Assembly: GCA_015680685.1 (NCBI GenBank)
Contig: MNCI01011535.1
Location: 73,043 to 93,675 of the forward strand
Source of the DNA: Gnetum montanum
Lineage: Eukaryota; Streptophyta; Gnetopsida; Gnetales; Gnetaceae
Length of the DNA: 20,633 nt
Reading direction: 5' to 3'
Positions 1 through 9,768 of this stretch are shown piece after piece (within the stretch, counting starts at the first letter, position 1; every line of letters starts with the position of its first letter). The notes beneath the pieces were generated by a model. The model had not been told where the DNA came from. It saw only the letters and a list, made by a program, of their open reading frames with translations, and did not search any database. The translations under genes and the position numbers were made by a program.

Positions 1-572
1 GATAGACAGATCAGTTAGGCATAATTAAAAAGTTATTTAGTTTTAGTTTAAGTGTTTTAATTTCTTTCTCTCAACCCTTTTCCTCCCAGTGTATGCCCAC
101 AGTGTGGTGATTGTAATTGTACGACATCCTTTATTCGAGTGTGACGTACTTGGACATGCACATGATTGGCAATAAAGATCGAGATTACTTCATCATTGCA
201 GCATTCACTTAGCTTAATCATTTAATTAATTTTTATTTACTGCTTTCCTAGTTAATCTCTTCTCACCCTTAAACTCCTATTAAATGTGGAATGAGTACAA
301 CTTGATTATGACTATTTAAGTGTGACTACTTGGTAACCCAGTAGCATACCTAGGATCTGCGCTTGGTAATCCCAATGGTAATCATGCACAAAGTCCAAGA
401 TGTGTACAGATAATCAAGGAACGGATGCTCATCACACTTAGGCTAGTTAGATTCTCTCTCACCCCTTCTCTCTTAGCTTAGATAATATTACTTTCCCTTG
501 CCTTCAGGAGTAGCATTCGATTAGAAACACATCATACACCTCACTCTGGACTAAACCATACATGACAAAGCT
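1..572 (+). mobile_element. LTR copy A, partial (Ty3/Gypsy-type family with TGATGA...TCATCA ends)
   Basis: This is the middle of a long terminal repeat. It aligns base for base with the copies at 9770-10140 and 10425-10994, and with the reverse complement of about 12490-13060. The window edge removes the U3 and TATA region. At 572/573 the sequence jumps from the LTR directly into gag, skipping what corresponds to 10995-11510 in copy C. That removes the LTR 3' end, the primer-binding site and the gag start codon. It probably is the remnant 5' LTR of the element whose 3' LTR is copy B, because both have the same orientation and gag lies just inside, but the missing flank prevents a target-site check. 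Confidence 0.85.
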
Positions 573-2304
573 CGAATCTCACGTAGGCATCGTAAAGAGA
601 GCCGTCTACCCAAGCTCTATTTTAAAAACTTTTCTAATTTTTCAGGAGGCTATGACTTAGATCTGCATCAACATTTACAAGCCTTCTATGATGCCTGTAC
701 ATGGAACAACATTGATAACGGTTGGGAAAAAGTTAATCTCTTTCCTATGACACTCGTTGGCCAAGCAAAAGTATGGTATAGGTCATTAAATCCAAATTCA
801 ATACAACATTGGCCAACAATGGTAGAACTCTTTAACGAAAAATATCAAACCTATGCAAGAGTGTTAGCCTTAAGGAAACAAATTCAAGAGTGGAAACAAG
901 CATAACATGAACCCTTGGACATGGCCTTAGAAAGATATTATGCACTATTGAACAAATTTCTAGGCCATGGGTTTTCTGAGGAGACGCTAATGTACCATAT
1001 CATTGATAGGCTTCATGATGAAACAATAGAGACCTTAGGAATGTATGCCCAAGGTCAACCATACAAACTACGAACCCATCAAATCCAAGAGCTTATTAAG
1101 TAGGTAGCAAAAGAAGAAGGAGAAATGGCTAGATGAGAGAGTGTTGAAAAACATCAACGAGATCAAATTCTCAACTTAACAAAGGTCCATGATCATTGAA
1201 AGGAGAAATCAACCAATCTCAAGGAAGAACCATCTTTGCCAATGCAACAACCGTTAGAAGAAGTGGAGGCAAAGATCAATAAGATGTTGGAATGGACACA
1301 CAAAAAGTGTGAAGAATGTATCGATATAATTGGAGATAGAGTTTTGACAACCCAATAAGTAGGACATAGTATTAGTAGACAATCAGAAAGAAGGGATAAG
1401 GAAAATAAGAGCTCAACTGCCAATCACACGTATGAATGCAACATATGCTTGTACAATCATCCCAAGGGCCAATGCCCAATCTTATTACATGTATATGAGC
1501 ATTGGGGAAACATGTTACATCCAGAGTTCGTATAGAGATATTGTGTTCGATCACAATGGCAACAATCCCAGTCATTGGGGAAGCCACCCTTAGACTAGAG
1601 ACACCCTTCATATCATCCGAATCCAAATGCTTACCTAGTCCAATACCCTGTTTCTCCAACTGGGCCAACATACCCTATCTCACCATAGTACCATTCTCCT
1701 CAATACTATCAGCCCATGTCCTCAACATAACCACCACCTTGTGCTCCTTACACTTCTCCTAATTTTTAACATTTTCATCCTTTCCCTCCTTCTACATTGC
1801 CACCAACTATTCCTAAGGTGTCTGCACCATAGCAACAAACCCCGAATGTTACTTGTGCTACTATTGCCAATAGTAGTGAGAGACCTCAACAACATCGAAG
1901 GCATCCCTTCTTTAGAAATGACCCTAGGAAGGGACAACACAATTTCGGGGCCACTGCATCATCCACTTCTGCACAAGTCCAACCCTGTGGTGCATCCTTA
2001 TCTTTGAACCCAATTCCTCATGTTACTTCATTATGGCCACCAAAAAACACTCCAACAACCATACGGCCCAATGAACATAGTCACAGAGAGCAACGTCCCA
2101 ATCCTTACATACCATCTTATGGTCACAAACGTCATAGTGGGTCAACTCGTTATCTGGGAACCAGATATTATAAAGTGCACCATAATGCTATTGGCGACTG
2201 TTTGGGACGTGACCACCAACGAGTGTCCTCGAACAGGATTTAGGTGCCTGCTGGTCTTTGGTAACACCAAGGCCCAGATACCTCCAAATAAACTCAATAG
2301 TTAA
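573..2304 (+). pseudogene. Ty3/Gypsy-type retrotransposon gag, broken
   Basis: Gag is the structural polyprotein that packages element RNA into virus-like particles. One frame (573, 576, ...) can be followed to about 2300 with no frameshift seen. The first part matches the retrotransposon gag domain, with the hallmark stretch NLFPMTLVGQAKVWYRSL near 733-786 followed by a W..L...F...Y pattern. A zinc-knuckle-like motif, C-x2-C-x3-H-x4-C (usual spacing x2, x4, x4), lies at 1437-1475. The tail (about 1620-2240) is rich in proline, serine, tyrosine and asparagine. Stops interrupt the frame at 903, 1101, 1134, 1356 and several later points, mostly where Gln or Arg codons are expected. The start codon is lost in the upstream deletion. 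Copies C and D supply the matching N-terminus. The frame seems to run on, with stops, into the LTR block at 2305. Confidence 0.8.
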
Positions 2305-3478
2305 TGTGAGTATGTGTGTGTCCTGTTGCAGTGTGTGGTTGTGTGAAATGTAACGATTGCGTTGTGTGTAAACTACAAATGACTTACTTTAAAGAGATTC
2401 AACCAACTTTGCCAAGTACTATGAGTTGTTGAAAGTTTCCTATTTTGTTCGACTACCTAGTCTATGCAGTCCTTATAATACCTACTTGTAACAAATAAAA
2501 TTTTGTAAAAACATTTGAGCACAACTCTGCAAATCTACTCCTAATTTTCCCCAGAGAAAGAGATAGTTCCACAAGAAAACTAGAAATAGAGCAAGATTCG
2601 ATGGAAATAGACAGAAAAGAAAAGAAAGCAGATTTGTGTAGACCTCAAATATTTAAACAAGGTAAAATGACACGAGTAAACACTTCGCAATAAAGCTATC
2701 CCAAATTCAATATCTACGAATTGTTCAAACTTCCAAGGCTCAAACAAGCAATATCTTCAAGACAATCCTACTATGCTACCAAAAATTGCTGCGTAAACTA
2801 CCACGTACGAGACTCCATTTTGACTAGATAATAGATGTCAACGATTGCATTCAAACAGAACCTTTAAAAGACTTGACAATTTCTGATTGAAATACCACGA
2901 GAATTCACTTTAAAGATAAAAAGAAGCTATTCTGGTCCCATCAAAATACCAAAGATTTTCTGAACCCTCTCGACTACTGAATTGTTCAACGGCGTGACTA
3001 CAAACAGAGGCTCTCTTACAACAATCCCAATAGCAGTTCCCACACGTTGCACAATAACGAAATTTACTACTAAAATGCTCTTAAGGCTTTTAAACACAAG
3101 CGCTTCTATGGCAAAATTTTAATAGAAATTTCTATTGGGCAACAAGAACAGTAAGAGCAATCTAAAAATCCCAAAATTACTTGCCAAGGATGATACTATC
3201 TAAACCACTAGCTAAACAATTTAAACAAAAAAAAAAACAAAACATAACTCACAGGACTATGACAAAGAGGCTAAAATCTTTCCTTTAGCAAGCCATCTTA
3301 CAAGCAATCGTATTTACAAATCTTCTTTACAAATGCTCTTCTCAAGACCCAAAGTGTGTCTTCAAGTGAGAGCCTAAGTGCTAGCTAATAGCTTTCCAAA
3401 GTATGATCTTCAAAAGTGTGATGTATGAGACCTCTCCAAAAAAAATTCCTAAAATGAGACCCCTTGATCCCTGAAGCC

Positions 3479-3486
3479 TTTTTATA
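3479..3486 (-). promoter_or_regulatory. TATA box of the second LTR family
   Basis: The minus strand reads CCCTATAAAAAGG. The same context (TTTGAACCCTATAAAA) occurs at 19982-19994 on the plus strand in the related copy, so the element is conserved between two diverged LTRs. Sequence downstream (lower coordinates) is the best-conserved part of the pair, as expected for R-U5. Confidence 0.6.
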
Positions 3487-3549
3487 GGGTTCAAAGGTAG
3501 TTAGGTAAGTTACATATTCAAAAATATCTTACCTAACTTCTCTCCCAAG

Positions 3550-3621
3550 TAACTTGGCTAACCAATTAGGAGATTACTTGCCCAACAAGTTAGGAGGTTA
3601 CTTGCCCAACAAGTTAGGTAA
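3550..3621. repeat. 24-bp tandem repeat, 3 units, in the U3 of the second LTR
   Basis: Units lie at 3550-3573, 3574-3597 and 3598-3621. The last two share an identical 21-base core, TTACTTGCCCAACAAGTTAGG plus a variable spacer, and the first is diverged. They sit 60-140 bp upstream of the TATA box of the minus-strand LTR, where U3 enhancer repeats are usual. The related LTR near 19900 has similar words (cctaacta, gtaagttg) but not the same array. Confidence 0.7.
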
Positions 3622-4009
3622 GTTACAAAAAATCTTGGATGGTTGTAACCACCATAGAGATAAAAAAGGCTACAGTTTACAAGTGTCTTCATGATAATCC
3701 AAATTAAAATTAATTATAAATATTATAGTTGTAACTATCATAGGAAGTTACAACTTCCATAGGAATAATAGCCAAATGTCTCCTTTTATAGGATGTTACA
3801 AAAATATTCCGTAACTATTTTTTCCTTTTTAAATCATAAAATATTTTATTTGAATCATAGCAATAGGGATAGTAACCATGGATTTGATGCATGGGTTGAT
3901 ATATAAATATATGTATGCATATACAACCGAATGCATAAGTGGAGTTGTACTCTCACATTTTAATTTGTGGCACCCCGAATGCTGATTCCATCTTCATCGT
4001 CTCTACACT

Positions 4010-4411
4010 TTATTTATTTCTGCACCCACGTATTGGTAAATTGCTGTTTGGATAATAAGTAACGATTGCAAGAACGACGGGAATAATCAGCTGGTTCGTT
4101 TCCTCCTCTGCGTGAAACCCGTAGAAATAGACACATATGTGAACTACCACCGTGAGAGGAGGTTCTGCCGCAGCCAATGGTTTCAGTGGAGGGTTTCGGA
4201 GCTGTTGGGAACGTGAGGGCCGTGACATGTAAATCCTTTCATTTTTGCATTCATAGGTCCAGTGGCCAGATTGGAAACATTTTTGGCATTGCTGAGCGGC
4301 ACCTTGAACCCTAGAGCCGAGTGCGATTTGCCACAGCTGCTCACTGCAATGGAGGTGCCTCTTCGCGTCCAAATACACGGCCCGATTGGCCAATACTTGA
4401 ACCAAATTCAT
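4010..4411 (-). pseudogene. ZCCHC10-like zinc-knuckle protein fragment
   Basis: A 133-codon ORF from ATG at 4411 contains [20 protein letters not shown] followed by [13 protein letters not shown]. This is the highly conserved core of the eukaryotic ZCCHC10 (zinc finger CCHC-domain protein 10) family. The four zinc ligands are intact with canonical C-x2-C-x4-H-x4-C spacing (4288-4247 on the minus strand). Recognisable homology spans only about 4303-4178. The family's N-terminal helical part and lysine/serine-rich tail are not recognisable, and the sequence after LKP looks like unrelated readthrough. Intact family members are nuclear proteins of poorly known role. Neighbours are pieces of other host genes on both strands, so I read this as a captured or pseudogenised exon. 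A functional small gene with diverged ends cannot be excluded. Confidence 0.65.
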
Positions 4412-4949
4412 AGTGTTGCATTTTATTGTCAGAAAACAAACACTAGTAAAGTAGCCTGTAATGAGAAAAACTACACTGAAACCATAAACCTGGGAGGGGC
4501 AAGCTTGTATAGCTTGCCGCGCAGTGAGAAAATGACAAGGCCAACCTCAGTATTGCACAAAATGGAGAGTTTGTATGCCCTTTTTCAACAGTCCATTTGG
4601 GCACTTTGAGAAAGTCACCTGCTGCTGCCACTATTAAAAGTTACTACCGCTACCATGCCCTTAATGAAACTTGTGGCCATTACTGAAAACCTCCGTGCCT
4701 TCTTAGCATCTCTGTTGTTTGGTGGTTTTTGTCTAGTGGTGATTTTGTGTAGGATTTCAGTGCACCTTGTGATCGCCTTCAACTTTTTGTGCTTCTTTTG
4801 GATCAGCATTTTGAGCAACGTTAATGGTGGCAGTATAGAGCAACGGCTACGGCGGTGTTTGTTGGCTCAACCGTGACCTTGTGGCGGCTATGTATTTTCC
4901 ATAGTGAATTACAGAAATAACATGATGTCCAACCCCAAAAACCAAAATT

Positions 4950-5101
4950 GCCATGTATTACATAGAGCCGTCCTTTGTCCTATGTGAATGCCACCATGGA
5001 TGGTGTCTTAGCATCGCCCTGTTCACTGAAAATGATGTTAGTGGCAATGCCATCGCATACGAAGACTTTGTTGTACCCAAATCGATACCGATGGCCACCA
5101 T
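4950..5101 (-). pseudogene. HSP70 N-terminal fragment (ATPase domain start)
   Basis: From ATG at 5101 the minus strand encodes MVAIGIDLGTTKSSYAMAL, which contains the phosphate-1 loop signature of HSP70 chaperones (IDLGTT). After a frameshift near 5041 it continues as NIIFSEQGDAKTPSMVAFT, then a stop, then DKGRL. This matches the family order: IGIDLGTT, a short strand, the N-QG--TTPS-VAFT segment, then ERL. The usual Tyr after GTT is Lys here. Faint further similarity may continue toward lower coordinates (a PTNT word near 4865 and a VAVVT word near 4655), but I would not annotate it. Intact HSP70s are about 640 residues, and only about 50 are recognisable here. No intron is visible in the piece, so either a processed copy or a captured exon is possible. 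Confidence 0.8.
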
Positions 5102-5232
5102 GGTTGATCACTGTGTCCAACGAATTTGCAGTGTTTTATTTAAGGCATTGGAGAATAGTGTGCTGGTCTTCCTGTCTTGTAGTAGAAAGATTTAAATTTT
5201 GGATTTTAGCACCAATGTATGTGCCTGGATAA

Positions 5233-5393
5233 GTTAATGTTTTGGTAATGTTCATGATTCTAGGCTCATTTTTGTCTGAATGCCAACAAGGGATGAAATC
5301 CCATGGAATGGTATGATTTTTGCATATGGGCAACATGGTCCTTGGAAGGAGGCTCTACAACTTTTGTGTATTGGTTGGTTCAAGGATGCAAGT
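5233..5393 (+). pseudogene. Pentatricopeptide repeat (PPR) protein fragment
   Basis: The frame beginning at ATG 5280 reads MPTRDEIPWNGMIFAYGQHG, then PWKEALQLL, and stops at 5394. This is a textbook PLS-class plant PPR repeat (MP-RD--SWN-MI-GY-Q-G---EAL-LF). PPR proteins bind organellar RNA for editing, splicing or stability. A stop at 5277-5279 separates it from upstream sequence, but in another frame VNVLVMFMILGSF (from 5233) resembles the preceding repeat's N-LV-MY-KCGS- segment. That suggests two adjacent, frameshifted repeats. Intact proteins have 10-20 repeats. Only one to two are seen here, so it is a gene fragment. It lies on the opposite strand to the ZCCHC10-like and HSP70 pieces. 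Confidence 0.7.
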
Positions 5394-5396
5394 TGA

Positions 5397-6479
5397 ACAA
5401 GGCCTCTAAGATTTTGGGACATTCAACCATGCCTTTGTGGATGTGAACCAATTAGCAAAAGCTTGTCTTAATCGACATGGTAGACTTCAAGGTGAAGAAA
5501 CAAAATCTCAACAATCTCTTTTGAATTTTTCAAAAATCACCATAACCTTATAAAGCCTATTCCATTGAATGGCCAAAATGTACCAACAAATTCTTACTAT
5601 AATCAAGTGTGTGGACCCCAATGGGGTAAATATGACCTAGTTCGAATATTTCCAACATGCAAGGATCCTCATTTTCCATTTATTAATCCTTGCCATTCTC
5701 AAACTTTTAGTTATGGGGGATACCCCCCATTCTAGCAATAAGTAGGATTAATAACTTTTTTCATTTTCTTTAATTTTACAACTTTTTGTTTTCCAGTTTT
5801 TCATTTTTCAACTTTCCTATTTTATCCATTTGTCTTTTTATCTTTTTATGTTTTTGTAAATAATCTCATCTATGAATAAAACACTCATGTGGATCGTTGG
5901 TTGAGGTGTGTTCTATGTTATCAAGTTTTGAGTGATCAATTATGTGGACAGTGATCCCATTACACCCACTCATCCATTCTACAAATAAGTAGGTCTATTC
6001 AAGGCTACAGTGATATCCTTGACATTTTTAAAACTTAAAAATTAATTTTGTGTTCATTATACCTAGAATGAAGAAGGATGGACCAAGAGGGAATGATTAA
6101 GGATGTGACATCAAGGGGACTTGCAGATACTCTTTGGTGATGCCTATGGGAGTTATCATGCAACATGGTCATGCTAAGATCCTTGTAGATCTAACAAAAA
6201 ATGGGATTAAGAGTAATCAAAAGGGCACTCAAAAATATAATGGTGTTCTAGGGGGTCCCACTAGAAAGACATGCACCCATGCCTGAAGGTTGGCGACTTC
6301 TATGGATTCATTCATTCAAAAAAAAAAAGGGAAGTGCCACAAAACAAAAATCACTCCTTCCTTGAATAAAACACCAAGTGATCATATGCCTTTTTGTTAT
6401 GGTACTCTTGTAGTCGTTTATAACACCAAGAGTACATTAAAAATTTTGGTATTTTTTGTGGTGCCCAATGTTACTAGGA
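5397..6479. other. No recognisable gene; possible retroelement remnant
   Basis: About 1.1 kb without a supported gene. Around 5510-5735 a plus-strand frame stays open for about 70 codons (LNGQNVPTNSYYNQ, later HSQTFSYGGYPPF). It ends beside a GGGGGATACCCCCC hairpin, a type of sequence often seen after the last pol codon or near polypurine tracts of plant Ty3/Gypsy elements. I could not assign it. T-rich sequence at 5750-5860 looks like untranslated DNA. An A11 run lies at 6319-6329. Nothing else stands out. Confidence 0.4.
5713..5730. other. GC stem-loop (ATGGGGG / CCCCCAT)
   Basis: A perfect 7-bp stem with a 4-base loop (ATAC), standing out in AT-rich surroundings, directly at the end of an open frame. 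Similar G5-containing tracts recur at 6724 and before LTR B (9691-9695). It may be a remnant polypurine-tract region of the host retroelement. Confidence 0.4.
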
Positions 6480-6545
6480 TCGTGATATTGCGTACGCGAT
6501 ATCACGACCGACGCGATATCATATCCCCAAAAACCTATAAATAGG
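6480..6545 (+). promoter_or_regulatory. GATATC-palindrome promoter module with TATA box, internal copy
   Basis: A 28-base near-perfect palindrome (6480-6507, one mismatched pair) is centred on GCGTACGC and flanked by GATAT half-sites. A further GATATC lies at 6515-6520, then TATAAATAGG at 6536-6545. The same arrangement of GATATC palindromes, then ATATCC, then a TATA box occurs in the U3 of LTR C, where GATATCATATCC is identical. The distance from the last GATATC start to the TATA is 21 here and 24 in LTRs B, C and D. Sequence further up and downstream is not like those LTRs. It could be the U3 of a diverged LTR or an internal promoter for the ORF at 7002-9531. Confidence 0.6.
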
Positions 6546-7001
6546 TAACCCTACATAACACTTAGCATCATTTTTCATAATTCACGTGGGGGAGTTTTTC
6601 AAATTTTTCTCTACGACTTGCAATTGTGTGACCCTTGCTTTCATCTCCATATCTCGCTTGTTGGTAATCCAATTTTAATTCTGTTTGAACCTACTTGAAC
6701 CCGAAGTGTTCAGCTTAGTCATGGGGGAGGGACACCTGCCAAATAGCACCTAACATTTGTGGAATTTATCATCATCAAAAGAACATTATTAAGGGTAATT
6801 AGTTGTAAATTAAGAATGAAATGTGCTAAAAAAATCATTTAATCCTTTAGGTACACTGGGAAATTAAAATTAGAAACCACCTAAGTAAAACAAACTCATT
6901 ATTATAATGTTTCAAGCAATATCACATAGAGATAAAATAAATCAATTAATTAAGGCAAGAAGTAAGGTATAACTTAACTTCAAAAATAACCTTACTAATG
7001 C
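6546..7001. other. Leader-like stretch, no gene seen
   Basis: About 450 bp between the TATA box and the post-pol-type ORF. It is AT-rich with CACGTGGGGGAG at 6582-6593 and GGGGGAGGGACA at 6724-6735. There is no open frame of note and no primer-binding site that I can recognise. If the module upstream is a working promoter, this would be the untranslated leader. Confidence 0.35.
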
Positions 7002-9531
7002 TTGGCCCCGTGTGATTGCATATGGCCCCGAAACATGGACAACAGGAAGGTCCTACTCATGGTGGAAGCAAACGACCTAGGAGAGGCAAAAGACAAGATC
7101 CTACCAGACAACATACAAAATAGGAGGAACAATCATTTAGCATTTATCAAGAGGATCCTTCTATCGTACAGTTCGGGTAGGCAGAAGGAGGAGTTGTTGC
7201 AGTGCTTGAACAAGGACAACATCTTACGTTGCCCCAAGATTATGTTCAAGCCATCCACGAAAAGTCCACATTCATTGCAATGATTGTGGAGTTAAAATTT
7301 GAATCTTTTGCAGAGTTTGCTCCTAAGGCTATTAGGGATCAGCTCAAAGGATCTCCCTTATGGCCTACCCTCTCTGAAAGTGGTGCCTGGTACCTAGGGG
7401 AGACGTACCAATTCTGGCAGAGATTGGTTGGAAAGGGTGTATGGCAGAGATAAGACATTTGGTGAGCTAACGATGAAAGAGAGGATCTACTTCAAAATTG
7501 GAACTTATCACCTCTTCCCCATGAAGGGCTTAAAAATAATATCAACGTATGTGGCTAGAGGATGTGCAATGCTGATGAAAACGGTTAATGCTAACCTGCC
7601 CCATCTATACTTATCGGAGATCCTGAGGTGGTTCAAGGAACGAAAGATAGGGAAGATGGTGTTGCCCTTTCCCTGCCTTGTTAGGAAGCTATGCCGACAT
7701 GCTGGTATCAGGAGGTACACCAATGATGTTCTCCAAAAACCAAAAATTCTTCATATGCTGAACTGTTAAAGCCACTAGCCGCAGGGAAAATCATTGGTGA
7801 GACGTTGGGGCTAGAAGAAGAAGAAGAACAAACGTTTGGACCAACTACAACTCAACTTGTAGGACCTAGTCAACCTACAAGTATAGGACCCAACCAACAA
7901 CAAGAAGTAGGGCCTAGCACAAGCCAGGATCAACCGCCGCCGCCACAAGACTATAGACCGTCGATGAGCCATCTTAGGGCCATCGCTGAGACGGTCAGTT
8001 GGGGAAGTCGTGATGACGCAAAACTCTTTCACATTATTGATGATGCCATGTAGCCCATAGTTTCTTTGGATCACACAAGGGGTGAAGTGTCTATTCATAC
8101 AGGAGAAGGGGAAATTTTTTTGTCACAACAGACCTAAGGAAACGTGACATGTTTCCAAGTGAAATTAGAAACTAGTGAACACACCACCATGGTGGTCATG
8201 CAACACTAGGATGTCATGGGAGTCGCAGAAGTGGTCACAGACCACATTAAAGAATCCTTCAATGTACCTATTGTACCACCAGTAGATCTCATAGGAGCAT
8301 GGGATGCTTAAACTTTAGCTGAAACCTCAATGACTCTTGTGAAACATGAGGATGTGCTTGATCGATTACTAAAAATAGGACAAATCATGACATCCCTATT
8401 TGAAATCCCTCAAGATGTTACAAAAATTCAGTCAGACCTCATTTCCACAAAGGGGAAGCTGATCTTAACAAAAGTGTGGGCCAATCATGTTGAAGTAGAG
8501 GTGTAGAAATTGCAAGAACAGCTCATAGCCCTACAAGTAGCATAGCAGGACCCTTCGCAATTTGTTCCTACAGACCAGCTAGACAACTTCAGAACTGAGT
8601 AACTAACCAATCAGTTGTTGTCGACAACCTTCAGTTGACCGCTATGGAGAAGCAAAAGAATGTTCTCAAAGAACATTTCCATCAGTTGTGAGAATAATTC
8701 ATCTAGGTCAACCAAGACATGAGCCATTTAGCTAGGGAGAATAGTGGAGGAGGTACATGCAATCCATCAAAAGACAGCCATCGAAATCAGCACGTGGCAA
8801 AATGAGGCTAAACGACATGAAAAGCTGAAGAAGCACTTCCAAGACTATGTGGGGATGTACAAACAGATTCTTGAAAAGGATATCCATATGGTCAAGACCC
8901 ACATCAACACTATTAGTGCTCAACACACTGATTGAAGGGCCATATTGGACACATATGCATTTGTCCACCAGGCAGAAGTTAAAAATCGGGACCTACAGAT
9001 TTAGGATCTAATAGAATACATGGAGTTGGTAAAGCTGCGAGATGCCAAATTTTCCATGTTAATAGCAGGGCGCCTAAGGATAGAGCTCGAACAATAGGTA
9101 GTGACCACCTACAGCTAATATGAAGCAGAATTTGCAGAATGCAAGAAGTTGTTGGAAAAATTGGAGATCACAAATTCTAAACTTGAGGTGGTGAAAGCAA
9201 GCTAACAAGGCCAAAAATGTATTGCAACATATTTGGCTTGATGACTTATAGATTTTCAAGAGTACAGAGATAAAGCCAGAGCCTATGAAGAGGAACGATG
9301 GGTATTTGCGACCTGATATATCAAAGCTAATCAAATGTTTCCACAACTACCCTACCCATGGAAGGTGCCGACTACATAAAACATTAGAACATTAGCATGG
9401 ACAACACAGGATCCTTAGACCGAAGAGGAGAAGCTCCAGGCCATACTCCAATGCCATTAAGTCTCAAAACCTGGAGCACAAGATAAAGGGAAAGCACCAA
9501 TGGAGGAGCCACCACCACTAGGAACTACATG
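7002..9531 (+). pseudogene. Post-pol (third) ORF of the LTR retrotransposon, coiled-coil protein, broken
   Basis: This long coding remnant lies just inside the 3' LTR, where Athila/Tat-like plant Ty3/Gypsy elements carry extra ORFs. The N-terminal domain (about 7202-7735) has FESFAEFAPKAIRD, SGAWYLGETYQFW, TFGELTMKERIYFKIGTYHL and RGCAMLMKTVNANLPHLYL, resembling proteins annotated as putative plant transposon protein. Between 7428 and 7800 the frame shifts. A Pro/Gln-rich linker follows (GPSQPTSIGPN, QDQPPPP; 7805-7950). From about 8300 to 9330 comes a Gln/Lys/Glu-rich helical region likely to form coiled coils (EISTWQNEAKRHEKLKKHF, ECKKLLEKLEITNSKLE). It ends near 9531 with GKAPMEEPPPLGTT. 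From 7805 on, one frame persists with many stops, mostly TAG/TAA where Gln would fit. Function is unknown; env-like or structural roles have been proposed for such ORFs. The true start is uncertain. Confidence 0.6.
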
Positions 9532-9685
9532 AATTCCACAAATTTTGTAGTTGTAGCACATTCTTTGTGTTCTATCCTTAGTTTTTCTTCATTCCACACT
9601 GTAGCATAACCCCATTTTCATCATTCAATAATCCCATACCTATCCACTGTGTAATCACTGTAACTCGAGGATAAGTTTTCATTCA

Positions 9686-9697
9686 GTTGTGGGGGTA
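9686..9697 (+). other. Polypurine-tract-like sequence before LTR B
   Basis: GTTGTGGGGGTA sits immediately before the LTR start TGATGAGT at 9698. A G-rich tract abutting the 3' LTR is the plus-strand primer in LTR retrotransposons. It is short and includes pyrimidines, so it is identified mainly by position. It shows that copy B is a 3' LTR. Confidence 0.6.
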
Positions 9698-9761
9698 TGA
9701 TGAGTCGTCATTTGGGCGACCGCGATATCACATATGCGATATCACAACTTGTCTCCTCATC

Positions 9762-9768
9762 TATAACA
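9762..9768 (+). promoter_or_regulatory. TATA-like box of LTR B
   Basis: TATAACA, 24 bases after the start of the last GATATC in the U3. The C copy has TATAAGT at the same position and the D copy TATAAATA, which is the best consensus match, so the B version is mildly decayed. Confidence 0.5.

Larger units (their letters stand above)
2305..3957 (-). mobile_element. LTR-like block of a second family (solo LTR or fragment)
   Basis: Read on the minus strand, this 1.65-kb block begins TGTGAG (3957-3952) and ends CTCACA (2310-2305), a 6-bp inverted terminal repeat typical of LTRs. A TATA box lies at 3486-3479, with a second TATA-like site at 3790-3784, and a tandem repeat lies upstream of the first. 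From about 2834 to 3620 it matches the reverse complement of about 19880-20630 at roughly 85-90% by eye. No ORF of note is present. I see no matching target-site duplication: the left flank reads gttaa and the right flank tttta. The outer limits therefore rest on the terminal repeat alone, and the block may be a rearranged rather than a clean solo LTR. Confidence 0.6.

Noticed and set aside
1193-2007. Several overlapping ORFs on both strands
   Set aside because: They are shadows of the decayed gag frame, which accounts for the zinc-knuckle and proline-rich sequence here.
4640-4890. Continuation of HSP70 (PTNT and VAVVT words)
   Set aside because: Short words in shifting frames, not enough to extend the pseudogene with confidence.
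4262-5232. Plus-strand ORFs opposite the ZCCHC10-like and HSP70 pieces
   Set aside because: The recognisable homology is on the minus strand; the plus frames are antisense shadows.
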